From Gymnopus androsaceus JB14 (lineage: Eukaryota > Basidiomycota > Agaricomycetes > Agaricales > Omphalotaceae), in contig ML769483.1 of the NCBI GenBank assembly GCA_009733575.1, forward strand, positions 1 to 28,033: a DNA stretch of 28,033 nt, read 5' to 3'. The notes beneath the pieces were generated by a model. It saw nothing but the letters and a program-made list of their open reading frames with translations. It was not told where the DNA came from and ran no database searches. Shown here one piece after another: positions 19,736 through 28,033 of this stretch; the stretch's first letter is position 1; each line of letters begins with the position of its first letter. The translations under genes were made by a program, and so were the position numbers.

Positions 19736-20512
19736 CATCCCCCCCATTCCCCACAGTAGCCTCGCCTGTCAAGCGTCGACAAGGAGATGAGATTGTGGCC
19801 GAACTCTGGCGTGTGCTTCACGTTCTGGAGTCGGACCAGTCTCTTCTCTCCGTTGACTTGGGTGGTAAACTCTACCGTCCCAATCCCTTGGATACGGAAC
19901 TGGCCTTCAGCACCTGCTACAGCGCTGTTGCCCCTTTGGTTGACTTCACCATACTCAGTAAATTGCGCTCGATGGACCCAGCAATGGGCCCTGGCTCCGG
20001 AATCTATGAACGTCTGGACTGGGTCGTTCGTCACTTCGGAGTAAAGTGGTATATTTCATGCTTTACAAGCCGTACACTCATTATTGGGTACTAAATAATG
20101 GGGGAAGACTGGTACGTGTTTATCTACTCCTCCTCCTTGCTGACTATCGCCATTATCTAGAATGGCATGAGTGACCCTGGGGAGTCTGTCAGGAGGTGTG
20201 GAGGAGGATGAGGACATTGTTGACGTACCCTTGTCTTCATTCTTTGTGGAGTTGGTTGCACCAACATAGACGTCGATAGGGGAAACAGTGTTGCTGGAAG
20301 ACGCCTTGGTCCCGTATTTGTCCCTCCATGTGTGGCCCACTTCACTGGGGCAGGGGGGATTGGTACAAATGGGACGCTCGCGCTTGATGTTTGGGGAGGT
20401 TGAGCTAGCAGCATGGGTGGCTAAGTGTTGCGCGAAGAGAGCGGCTACCTGTTTCTTGACAAGGTTGTCGTTCCCTTTGTGGGTACGTCCGACTTTGTCC
20501 AAGTAGAGACGG
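19736..20512 (-). pseudogene. Copia gag 3' part (zinc knuckle) and protease start
   Basis: Frame 20512-20056 continues gag after the solo LTR with LYLDKVGRTHKGNDNL and holds a knuckle, CTNPPCPSEVGHTWRDKY. In this family the last residue is normally Cys; here the codon is TAC (Tyr, plus-strand GTA at 20314-20316), one G-to-A step from TGC, so zinc binding is probably lost. A second frame, 20034-19736, contains the retroviral-type protease start FIDSGARAHCW (the catalytic DSGA) and NLISLSTLDRRGYC, the usual protease-to-integrase linker. The two frames are offset, so at least one indel separates them. The protease is cut at EWGG. Confidence 0.8.
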
Positions 20513-21198
20513 TGATGAGTTAGATTTGTGCTAGGTATGAAAACCAACCAAACAACAATCACCCCAATCAGATACAATCCAAAAGGTTTAATTTAATGCG
20601 AGGAAGGAGGTTGTTGAAGGTTCCCTCGACTACTAATTGATTCAAAGAGAAAAGCACTTGACAGTTGACACAGATAGTGCGCAATGAACAAGGTTTTATA
20701 TTTGGAGGGAGGTTTTGAAAAGCCAACTAATGTACGACGACACGCTGAACTAATCGAGGGGAAAGCAAACACCAAAGCACAGGTCATGTTCGTTTAATAA
20801 ACTTGAGTGTCGTTTAGACTCCTCGGTGAGCTGATCGCGGAAGCAATGCCTTGTTAAGACTTCGATCCCTTGGGTATATCCTTCGATGCCCTAGCCTAGT
20901 ATAACTGGTATGTGGGCTCGTTTATCTGCCTCGGTCAGCAACTTGTTATCCAGCAAGCTTGCCTCGCTACACCATACCATGCATAGGACTTCGATCGAGG
21001 CGCATTCACAAAGTTAAGTATGGTACCATTGCACATACCGTTACTCTGCAACCTCTTGGGTAGAATAGGTCCTCGGTAGATTTTAACTATCAGCTTGGGC
21101 TCACTATAGTTCTCTTATTGACCGTGTTTTGTTACTAACAGAACCTAGGATTATTGGTTCTGCGCAGTTCTAGCCTTAGCCAAAAAATCGGCATATCA
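20513..21198 (-). repeat. Solo LTR inserted in Copia gag
   Basis: It begins TGATATG on the minus strand and ends ..ATCA, so the termini are TGAT/ATCA. ACGG (plus strand) flanks both sides at 20509-20512 and 21199-21202; with the shared T this can be read as 5 bp (ACGGT). A TATA-like AAATATAAAACC lies near 20700 on the minus strand. Removing the LTR and one duplicate joins the two gag halves in the same frame, which shows this is a true insertion. The copy at 733-1142 is a partial relative. Confidence 0.85.
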
Positions 21199-21845
21199 AC
21201 GGTGTAGATAGGTGAAGGCCTCGGCACTGAATAGACTGGGTACATTCAGGACATAGTCCTTCCAGGCCTCGGGCATCAATGTGATTACGATCATTCTGAA
21301 CTAATAATCATTGCAGGTCCCTCCAAGGTTGTGTAGCGCTTTCAGGAGGTTCTTCAGTCGCTTCTCATGCTCTTCCATTGTAGTAGTTTTGGGGTTGAAC
21401 TTGTGTTCACAAAGGGTGGTATCTGCGATATGGATGTGTTGCTCATCTCTAGATTCGTACTTCTTGGTGAGGTACTGCCATGTCTTGTGTGCAGTATCTC
21501 CACGTTCAATGCCAATGCCGATGGGATCCGTGCAGTTAAGGTAGATGATTGACGCTACCATTCGCTCACGTTGATTCCATTTGCCAGGGGAAGGGGAAAG
21601 GCTGTCGACTGGGGAGGCAGTTTGGGCTGTATAGATGTACATAGCCAATGTTGGTTTGGGGATGGATCCATCGAGGTATCCATATAGGCCCCTAACTTGT
21701 ATGTTGAGCTCAATGCGGTCTTTGCTGTCCCAATAGCTGCGAGGCTTCGGGGAACGTAGGTATGTTCAGGAGGGAGTTTCCTGATGACATGGAGTCCTGG
21801 GTAAGTGAGTTGATTCGATTTATCTATTTGTTGTCCTTCTAAGCC
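21199..21845 (-). pseudogene. Copia gag 5' part (UBN2-like capsid domain)
   Basis: Minus-strand coding runs SNQLTYPGLHVIRKLPPE, then after a one-base shift near 21745 YWDSKDRIELN, GLYGYLDGSIPKP, WNQRERMVASIIYLNC, HKTWQYLTKKYESRDE, MEEHEKRLKNLLKALHNL, and, beyond a stop near 21300, TLMPEAWKDYVLNVPSL up to the solo LTR at 21198. The W..L...Y order, the alternating spacing and MPEAW are those of Copia-type gag polyproteins (capsid and RNA binding). It is broken by the frameshift, the stop and the LTR. Confidence 0.8.
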
Positions 21846-21869
21846 CCTAGAGCGACCAGTCTCATAATC

Positions 21870-22167
21870 TGTAGGTGAATAGAATCTCGGTTGGACGTAA
21901 GAGTAACGGTACAACTACTACTATACCTGTAGGTGAATAGAATCTGGTAATACAGGTAAGTGTCAAATATGGTAAGTAGACGAATGTGTCTCACCTCAGT
22001 TGGACATAAGAGTAACAGTACAACTGAGGGAGCGAAAGTCCGTGGCTAGGTATATATATGTCGATTGTACAATCAATGTAGGTGAGCCGAAACTGAGAAA
22101 CCGGAAAAATGTATAAGTGGAAAGGAAAGCCAAAGCGTAGTGTACTGTGCGGAGTACTACTCCAACA
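21870..22167 (-). repeat. 5' LTR of the Copia element
   Basis: On the minus strand it starts TGTTGGAGTAGTAC and ends CACCTACA (298 bp), giving TG..CA ends. A TATATATA tract (about 22052-22061) can act as the TATA box. The block TTGGACRTAAGAGTAACRGT occurs twice (about 21890 and 22003), as does CTGTAGGTGAATAGAATCT, so the LTR contains an internal duplication. Sequence after the end (TTATGAGACTGG) sits where the primer binding site should be. The partner 3' LTR is not in the window, so the target duplication (GTACA on this side) cannot be confirmed. Confidence 0.7.
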
Positions 22168-24589
22168 GTACAGTGGCCACCAGTGAACAATGAACATGTC
22201 CAGATCCCGTGTGAGTTTTAATCTAATCCTATGTCAACGCGTTTTTGACACGTCACTTGAACTCAATCTCGCACAATCTAGCCTAACATCCAACTGTTCA
22301 CCCAAACTCCCTCCGTCATGCCCAACGCACAAAACACCCACTCCAATACTTGTAAACTTTGTTCCGCTGGTGCTACCACCAAGATCACCCTTTCCACTGT
22401 AGCTGGGGGCACCAAAGCAACCAAAACCACCGTATGTACCACTAATTTTTTCAGGACATCGGACTAACTTTAAGAAATCTAGAAAACTAAAAAAGCACCT
22501 GGACCTAAAGCTACCGGGACAAACGCACCTAAATGCCAGCAAAACAAGGTATTTATTCTCTGGATTGTTGTGGTGCACTGGAACTCTCATGGCTTTTCTA
22601 TAGGTACAAGAGGAAGACTCTGCTAGCCGAGCTCCTTCCCAATCGCGTGTTTCACAATTTCCATCTCCCGTCGTCAAAGAACCCACAGAGCTCCCAGGAT
22701 TTCCTTGTTTGCCTCCTCCAGAGCCCGCAGAATCAAATCTGCCTTCCTTTCTGAGCCTGCGGGACCACATCTGCCCTCCCGATCTCCTCCATCTCTTCTA
22801 GACAATAATAATGCCAAAATCAGCGAGCATCTGTCTGATAAGGAAGCGCCGCAGTTAGGAGGAGGAGGTACGCAGGAGGTCGTCAAAACCCAGGATCAAG
22901 ACTGTCCTCTGTTCCTTCCAGACGATGACAATGCCCAACTCAACGCGCCTCCATCTGAACAGGAAGCGCCGCAGTTAGTCAAAGGAGGTCCGCAGGAGGT
23001 CGTTGAAACCCATGATCAGGCTGAGATTGAGCGTCATGAAGTTCAGCGACTTGCGGGGCTTCAAACTCTCGAAGTTCTGAACACACGTGTGGGATACGCT
23101 GATATGGTCACTCGTATTGCTCAAGAGTATCTATTCAAGGCCAGAGTCGAGTACCCCGGAGTTTCACAACTCATCAAAGAGCGATTCTGGTATGAAGTTG
23201 AAGCTCTAGCTTGGGTTACCAACCACAAAAGCTTGGTCAAGGATTTCGGGTGTATGACTGATCTATATGAGGCTGGAAACCCTCCAGACCTTGAGATTAG
23301 TACTTTCCAGATGGCAATGTGGGCCTGCATTGCAGATCCGAAAGGTTACAAGGCCACGGAACAGCACACTGTTGAACTTTTGCGTTGCCTTGTGATGCCT
23401 AACGCATGCCAGATCCCTTCTCCTGATTATCAGGAGCAATTCAGAAGTGACGATCAGCTTGAGGTGCTCCTTCAGAAGTCCAAGGATTACCCAGAGGGCT
23501 ACAATGAGAAGGAGAACCTGCGGAAGTTCGTGGAGACTCAAGAGGCTTTATACATGCGCCAACACGAACACAGGGTGGCTGTTCTCCAGCATCTAGTGAA
23601 TGCAAACAACATTATAGTGAGATCATAGAGAAGCAGCACTCTGTCAAACAACAGCGTTGAGTGCAGCAGCGCCATCAAGAAGAATCAGACAAACGACAGG
23701 AAAAGAAGGACCTCAGAGCGCAACAGAAGTTCATTGAGGAACAACGCTGCGAGGAAGCAAATCATTTTGAACGTGAACGCCATCGCAAGCAGGAATATGC
23801 TGAGCAGGAACGTGCTGAATATGAACGCGCGAAACAAGAGCTTTGTGAACAGGAACATCTCGAGCAGGAGCAGATGGAGCAGAAGCGTAGCTGTTGAGAG
23901 TAAGAGCACGAAGTACCTGAGCAGTTGGGGGAGCATCCGGAGGATTCGCTTTTCGGAGCTGGACCCAATGAAGGATTTAATCCTTTTGACAGAGGTGATG
24001 AGTTAGTTGATAATCTATTCGATGACTCAGCTCCTACTCCTCTTCGACGGTCAAAATGCTCAGGACCGAGTCACAAACTCACTGGAATGGATAGCAGGAA
24101 CAAAGAGGAGGTTGGTATTGCTTCCGGCGAAGAATCTCCTATTCCTCATCGACTGTTGACATGGTTATGACGCCGTTGTGAAGTTATTGAAAGTGACAAT
24201 GATGATGAAGAGGAAGAAGATGAGAGGAAAGCGACAGCAAAGGCGACAGCAAAGGCGACAGTGAAGCAGAGAGAGAATGCGATCAAGGATGGGAATGGGA
24301 ACAGGAAGAAGATCGGGAAGAGGAACAAGAAGGGGAAGGGAAAGGGAAAGGGGAACAAGAAGGAGATTGAGGACGGGGATGGGGATGGGGATGGGGAGGA
24401 TTGGGGGTCAGCCTGGGGGGGGGAGTTACCTACGACAACAATGACGCAACTCCCGTGAAGCCTTTGCAGGGCAAAGGCCCTCTTCCCGAGTCCATGAAGA
24501 GCAAGATCGATACTGCACATGCAAAATTCAAGGCTGAAATGGCGGCAATTGCTCAGAAAGCTGGATGCGAGTTGAACAGCTGCTACAAC

Positions 24590-25117
24590 TAGGGTTTGGA
24601 GATACAATTCATTGAACTGCAAATAAATCATAAATTGCATTGCATTGTACTGCAAAATGTATCACTAGAGCTTACAATCCAAAAATTCCTTAAACTGCTT
24701 AGAATCAGTTTAAATCAGTACATATTTACACACAGTGGAACCTGTACAAACCCTTCATTATATCTATATAAGAAGCTGAAAGAGTACTTTTCTTACTTGA
24801 ATCTTGATCAAGATGCATTTTTATAGTATGTAGGCATTATTGGTACTTCCTATAACATGATTACTGTAAGACATTACTTATCTAGCATTGAAATAGTGTA
24901 TAAATGATCAGTTCACATCAGTTTATACTGATATAAACCAATTTGAATCTGAACTGATTTAAACTACATAAATTGTATTGTACTGCACTGGTTGTATCAG
25001 TACAATCAGTACAGATACACAGTTTAACCAATTTTCAAGAAATCTTGTACTGATGCAATTCATGATTTATTGGATTTGGGCCAAATAAATTGAATTGAAT
25101 TGTATCTCAAAACTCTA
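24590..25117. mobile_element. hAT-type MITE 1, inserted in coding sequence
   Basis: A 528-bp AT-rich element has terminal inverted repeats TAGGGTTTGGAGATACAATT and TAGAGTTTTGAGATACAATT (right end, complemented); a further AATAAATCATRAATTGCAT block lies inside each end. It is flanked on both sides by the 8-bp duplication GCTACAAC (24582-24589 and 25118-25125). An 8-bp duplication is the hAT signature. The interior carries many CAGTTTAAA/TTTAAACTG and GTACAATCAGTAC subterminal motifs and no gene. Removing it with one duplicate restores the host frame. Confidence 0.9.
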
Positions 25118-26255
25118 GCTACAACTACCTTGACGCCAACAATGTGATACCTAGGGCCATGAATTATTTCAATATCTATCAAATCTGGTACGGAGTTCAT
25201 GGTGAGAACAGAACATGGAGAACTTGATTGAGGAGAAGAAAAGAAAGGCAAGATGACCAAGTCAATGCACAAGGTGTTGCACCCATTACTTGCCATGGTA
25301 AGCATTCGTCATTTATATACTAATAGCGCAAACTGACAAGTGTATAGGCTGAAAAGATTCACCTGGAAACTGGGTATCATGTTGGCGGCTACACTATTCA
25401 CGAAGACCATGAGCCTTTAACCAGGGCTGCCACGACAGACCTTCAAAACATTTGTAAAAATAAAGGGACTCAGATGCATGCACAGGCTGCCCATTTGCAT
25501 GCTCTGCTTCAGTAAGCAGTTGCATATTTGTACAAGGACCAGTACTCATTGCGACTTAGGACTCAGCGGATGAAATCTCGTGAAATAGAAGCTGATTTGG
25601 CTCAGCTGTACTGCATTCTTCCAAAGCCTAAGGGCAAGGGAATGCGGGATCATCATCGTATGGTTTTACTGAAAATCCTGGCGTTTGATGCAAGTAAGTT
25701 TTTGCTTTTTATTTGTTGGATCCATGTTACTGATGTAGCCGCTAGATTGTATCATTGGCTATGGCAGCAATAACAACTTGGATTTAAGGGATCCCGGCAA
25801 GTTACAGCTCACCACGTTTGTCAAGAATGCGTGGCGGTTGCATGTCCATATCATTAACTGGGCTGTTGGTGTTCCTTTCATCAAATGTGGAGTTCAAACG
25901 GCGAAAGGTTTCTTATCCGGGCACGGGCAAATTCATGACTTCAGTGCTCAGGAACTGAAAGCCATTTGCAGTAATCGTATCAAAGTGTTGGTTGCGGAGG
26001 CGGAAGGAAAGGAAATCGAGGATGCTGAGGGTGGTGTTCAGATGGTACCTTGGGACAAAGGTAAGTTTTTATAGTTTGTACAATCTCATTGCTAAGCAGG
26101 GTTTCTTCACTTCACAGATGAGATCCAGTTAGCTATTGAGAAGCAGTGTGATTTGGCATTGGTGAAGGATACTGATGGGAACATCATTGTCGTGGTATCC
26201 CATTTGCCCGACTATCAAGAAGAAATGAAAGGTGCTTCAAAAGGTGCTTTGTTGT

Positions 26256-26971
26256 AGAGGTGGGCACGAATACATACTCGAGTATATTCGTTATTCGTGG
26301 TACGAATATTTGTCACCTCAAATCCACTATTTATACTCGAGTATATACTCGAATATTTGTACAGACATATATTCGCGAATAGATATTTGTGAATAACGAG
26401 TATTTTAGGACAAATACTCGAGTATACTTGTGATTAATTAACAACATTACAAATAAAGTAAATATAGGCTCGAACATGTAAGTAATAATGTTGAAGTACT
26501 ATATTAGTGTTTAATAATAATATAAATACAGTCTGTATACATTTCCGAGTACTATTACATGACACAAAATTGTGGCGGTACTGAGAATTGAACTCTGCTG
26601 GTCAGCTATCACAGGAAGGCCTGACCTTAATCCAGAGTCGGCGCCCATAACCACTAAGCCACACAGATTTTATTACAGTTACATGTCAATAACATTATAT
26701 ACATATTCAAACATAGCCGAATTAAGTTATATATTGAATTTTTGCTTAAGTAATGAATACCTCACATGCTCGTGCTAACGAGCACGTGATATCGGCGAAT
26801 ATTCGCGAATATTCATGAATAAAGTACCACGAATATTTGTGACATCAAAGTGGCTATTTATACTCGAGTAAGTACTCGTGTAACGAATATATTCGTCACT
26901 CGTGACTCATTATTCGCAAGTAACAAATGGCTAAATATTCATGAATACTCATGAATATTCGCTATTCGTAG
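26256..26971. mobile_element. hAT-type non-autonomous element 2, inserted in coding sequence
   Basis: A 716-bp element starts AGAGGTGGGCACGAATA, a common hAT-type terminus, and is flanked by the 8-bp duplication TTTGTTGT (26248-26255 and 26972-26979). The right end (CTACGAATAGCG, complemented) matches the left only at the CGAATA block, so the right terminus is degenerate or slightly deleted. Both ends are dense in ACTCGAGTA, CGAATATTCG and TTATTCGT; a 50-bp segment (ACGAATATTTGT.. to ..TACTCGAGTA) is repeated in direct orientation near 26310 and 26833. No transposase is present. The centre holds a tRNA-like sequence (listed separately). Host frame resumes on the far side. Confidence 0.85.
26571..26663 (-). 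tRNA. tRNA-like sequence (type II size) inside the hAT element
   Basis: Minus-strand ends TGTGGC and GCCACA pair to form six of seven acceptor base pairs. TGGCTTAGTGG (26651-26661) fits the RNA polymerase III A box, and GAGTTCAATTC (26585-26595) fits the B box; it forms a T arm with loop TTCAATT and four of five stem pairs. The 93-nt length and a long segment before the T arm suggest a Ser/Leu-like tRNA with a large variable arm, but the anticodon stem is irregular and I cannot read an anticodon. A TTTT run follows one base after the 3' end, fitting a Pol III terminator. It could be a captured tRNA pseudogene or the head of a tRNA-derived SINE. Confidence 0.55.
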
Positions 26972-27296
26972 TTTGTTGTGGGGCGATGATTCTCCCGCTC
27001 CTCGACAAACTCCGCCATCTCCACATTCACCTTGTTTGCCACCTCGATCTGTTTTGCCAACAAGACCATCTACACCTGGACCCTTGCAACTGTCTCGTCC
27101 GCCACTTCCTGCTCCTTCATCACAAAATACAATCCCGGTAGCGCCAGTGATCATAGATTGTCCTCGAGGCACAAGAAGGGCACTTTCACCTGTGACAGAG
27201 GAATCTGAGCAACCGAAAAAGAAAGCCAAGCATTCCAGCTCAGCTGTATTCTCTGCGTTCAGGATGAAGATGAAGAACGCCAAGCTATGTACTTGA

Positions 27297-27546
27297 GGTG
27301 CAGCTGGATAGGATATTGTATGTAATTTACTGTGAATGTGATGTATTTTTTGCTTGGTGTTATCCTTGGCTGTCTTTGTATGTTTTTTCAATGTGTATTG
27401 CTGTCTCCTTCATTTTGCGTATATGACTTCTTGTAGATTTTATAAGTAATGCTAAGTAATGGCAGTATATTATTCCTGTTATGAATGATTCTGCAACTGA
27501 AAATACTAAGTATGCAGTGGTGGTATATATCTGATTACCTGACCTA
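27297..27546. other. 3' flank of the disrupted gene, no feature seen
   Basis: AT-rich sequence with several TGTATGTAATT/TTTGTATG-like stretches of the kind seen in fungal 3' untranslated regions; no clear AATAAA. It ends where array B begins. Confidence 0.35.
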
Positions 27547-27870
27547 GTAAGTGGGGATGCCCAAGTACCTAGTGAGTGGGGATGCCCAAGTCCCCAGTAA
27601 GTGGGGATGCCCAAGTACCTGGTGAGTATGCCCAAGTCCCCAGTAAGTGGGGATGCCCAAGTCCCCAGTAAATGGGGATGCCCAAGTCCCCAGTAAGTGG
27701 GGATGCCCAAGTCCCCAGTAAATGGGGATGCCCAAGTCCCCAGTAAGTGGGGATGCCCAAGTCCCCAGTATGTGGGGATGCCCAAGTCCCTAGTAAGTGG
27801 GGATGCCCAAGTACTTAGTAAGCGGGGATGCCCAAGCACCCAGTAGGTAGGGATGCCCAAGTAAATAGGA
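27547..27870 (+). repeat. Minisatellite array, 25-bp period (array B)
   Basis: About 13 units of 25 bp, core TGGGGATGCCCAAGTCCCC followed by AGTAAG, with one 21-bp unit near 27620 and a degenerate last unit. Central units (27640-27780) are almost identical; units at both margins differ, the usual pattern of minisatellite homogenisation. Because 25 is not a multiple of three and no unit holds a stop on the minus strand, all three minus frames are open and give spurious Trp/Gly/His-rich frames. Confidence 0.95.
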
Positions 27871-27894
27871 CAGCCCAAGATGGATTACCAAGTC

Positions 27895-28033
27895 AGGACC
27901 CCGGAGACTTGGGAATCCCAGATGGGGCTGCCCAACATATGTCTGCTGGGGATATCCCGGGTATCAGCCCCCTATTAGGGCCAACCCGGGGTGGGATAGT
28001 CAAGCCTAAGTAGGTACATTTTGGTAGGTGACT
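27895..28033 (+). repeat. Conserved module, copy B (same as 5820-5922)
   Basis: Blocks AGGACCCC, ACTTGGG, ATCCCAG, TTAGGGCCAAC, AGCCTAA, GGT and GTAGG-GACT occur in the order seen in copy A. Between them copy B has extra GGG..CCC palindromes such as GGGATATCCCGGG. The module runs off the end of the window, so its outer limit is unknown. Confidence 0.75.

Larger units (their letters stand above)
19736..22167 (-). mobile_element. Ty1/Copia LTR retrotransposon, 3'-truncated, with nested solo LTR
   Basis: On the minus strand, in order: a 5' LTR (22167-21870), gag from about 21845, a 686-bp solo LTR of another family (21198-20513) inside gag, the rest of gag with a zinc knuckle, then the start of the aspartic protease up to 19736. 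Integrase, reverse transcriptase and RNase H are absent, so the copy cannot move by itself. The LTR begins TGTTGGAG, the usual start of Ty1/Copia LTRs. The 5' end of the element lies 22 bp from the start codon of the gene at 22190. Confidence 0.85.
22190..27296 (+). pseudogene. Large uncharacterised gene disrupted by two hAT MITEs, frameshifts and stops
   Basis: Exons 22190-22210, 22282-22431, 22483-22548 and one starting 22604 join in frame with GT-AG introns, then the frame shifts near 22740-22760 into the long frame ending 23628. That frame has a duplicated 35-residue motif (EAPQLGGGGTQEVV / EAPQLVKGGPQEVV) and a helical core (RIAQEYLFKARVEYPGVS, ERFWYEVEALAWVTNHKS). After another shift near 23615 comes a Gln/Glu/Arg coiled-coil (23661-23890), DSLFGAGPNEGFNPFDRGDE, a Lys/Gly-rich tract (24290-24360), a shift at a run of nine G (24415-24423), and GPLPESMKSKIDTAHAKF. 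The frame crosses MITE 1 (24590-25117) and resumes with YFNIYQIWYGVHGE, then RMKSREIEADLAQLY, MVLLKILAFDA, WRLHVHIINWAVGVPF and GFLSGHGQIHDFSAQELK. It crosses MITE 2 (26256-26971) and ends with a proline-rich tail and QPKKKAKH, a likely nuclear localisation signal. In-frame stops at 23658, 23895, 23901, 24168 and 25225. I recall similarly built proteins from mushrooms but know no function. Confidence 0.7.

Noticed and set aside
21991..22197. Two small minus-strand frames in 21991-22197
   Set aside because: They lie within the Copia LTR, which is not expected to code.
23685..23936. Minus-strand 83-residue Leu/Phe-rich frame that looks like a membrane protein
   Set aside because: Antisense of the Gln/Glu coiled-coil segment; such antisense Leu/Phe/Ser richness is a codon artefact.
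24146..24655. Minus-strand 169-residue hydrophobic, Ser/Phe/Pro-rich frame resembling membrane segments
   Set aside because: It is the complement of the Lys/Gly/Asp-rich coding tract of the plus-strand gene, and it runs into MITE 1.
27547..27870. Possible CRISPR array
   Set aside because: Units are contiguous with no unique spacers, the organism is eukaryotic, and no cas-like gene is present.
27360..27878. Minus-strand 172-residue frame rich in GIPTYWGLGHPHLLGTWASP-like repeats
   Set aside because: It is the translation of the 25-bp array; all three frames are open because the unit has no stop, and there is no start context, intron or non-repeat domain.

Overview
The window looks like a repeat-rich stretch of a filamentous basidiomycete genome, most likely an Agaricomycete mushroom. 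Three things point there: short introns (about 50-65 nt) with GTRNGT donors and YAG acceptors throughout; a Plavaka-type (CACTA superfamily) transposase; and hAT, Ty1/Copia and Tc1/mariner-like remnants of the sort common in mushroom genomes. Nothing bacterial (operons, ribosome binding sites) is visible. Family names come from recognising motifs by eye, with no database search.

Layout. 1-3460: gene-poor DNA with an old LTR fragment (733-1142) and a decayed RG-rich gene (1770-3008). 3465-5815: minus-strand hAT transposase pseudogene with its GGTACC-rich end. 5820-6173: a 25-bp-period array joined to a conserved module. 6455-6720: a Tc1/mariner-type MITE. 7188-8362: minus-strand tyrosine recombinase with its catalytic residues present. 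8994-13421: plus-strand Plavaka transposase pseudogene with CCHC knuckle. 13739-15335: coiled-coil gene, probably truncated, with two strong palindromes at its 5' end. 15726-18221: two apparently intact spliced host-like genes, each with a TATA-like box. 18388-19735: largely gene-free. 19736-22167: minus-strand Ty1/Copia element (LTR, gag, protease; pol missing) with a solo LTR of another family in gag. 22190-27296: a large plus-strand gene broken by two hAT MITEs, frameshifts and stop codons. 27541-28033: a second 25-bp-period array joined to the same conserved module as at 5820.

How the parts relate. Most of the window is a graveyard of nested and decaying transposons. Several insertions can be reconstructed exactly: two MITEs with 8-bp target duplications, and one solo LTR with a 4-5 bp duplication, each sit in an open frame that resumes on the far side. 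Several inactivating stops and most differences in the older LTR copy fit C-to-T (or G-to-A) change, often at CpG, consistent with cytosine methylation or a RIP-like process. The best candidate for something undescribed is the array-plus-module element present twice, in opposite orientation, near both ends of the window.
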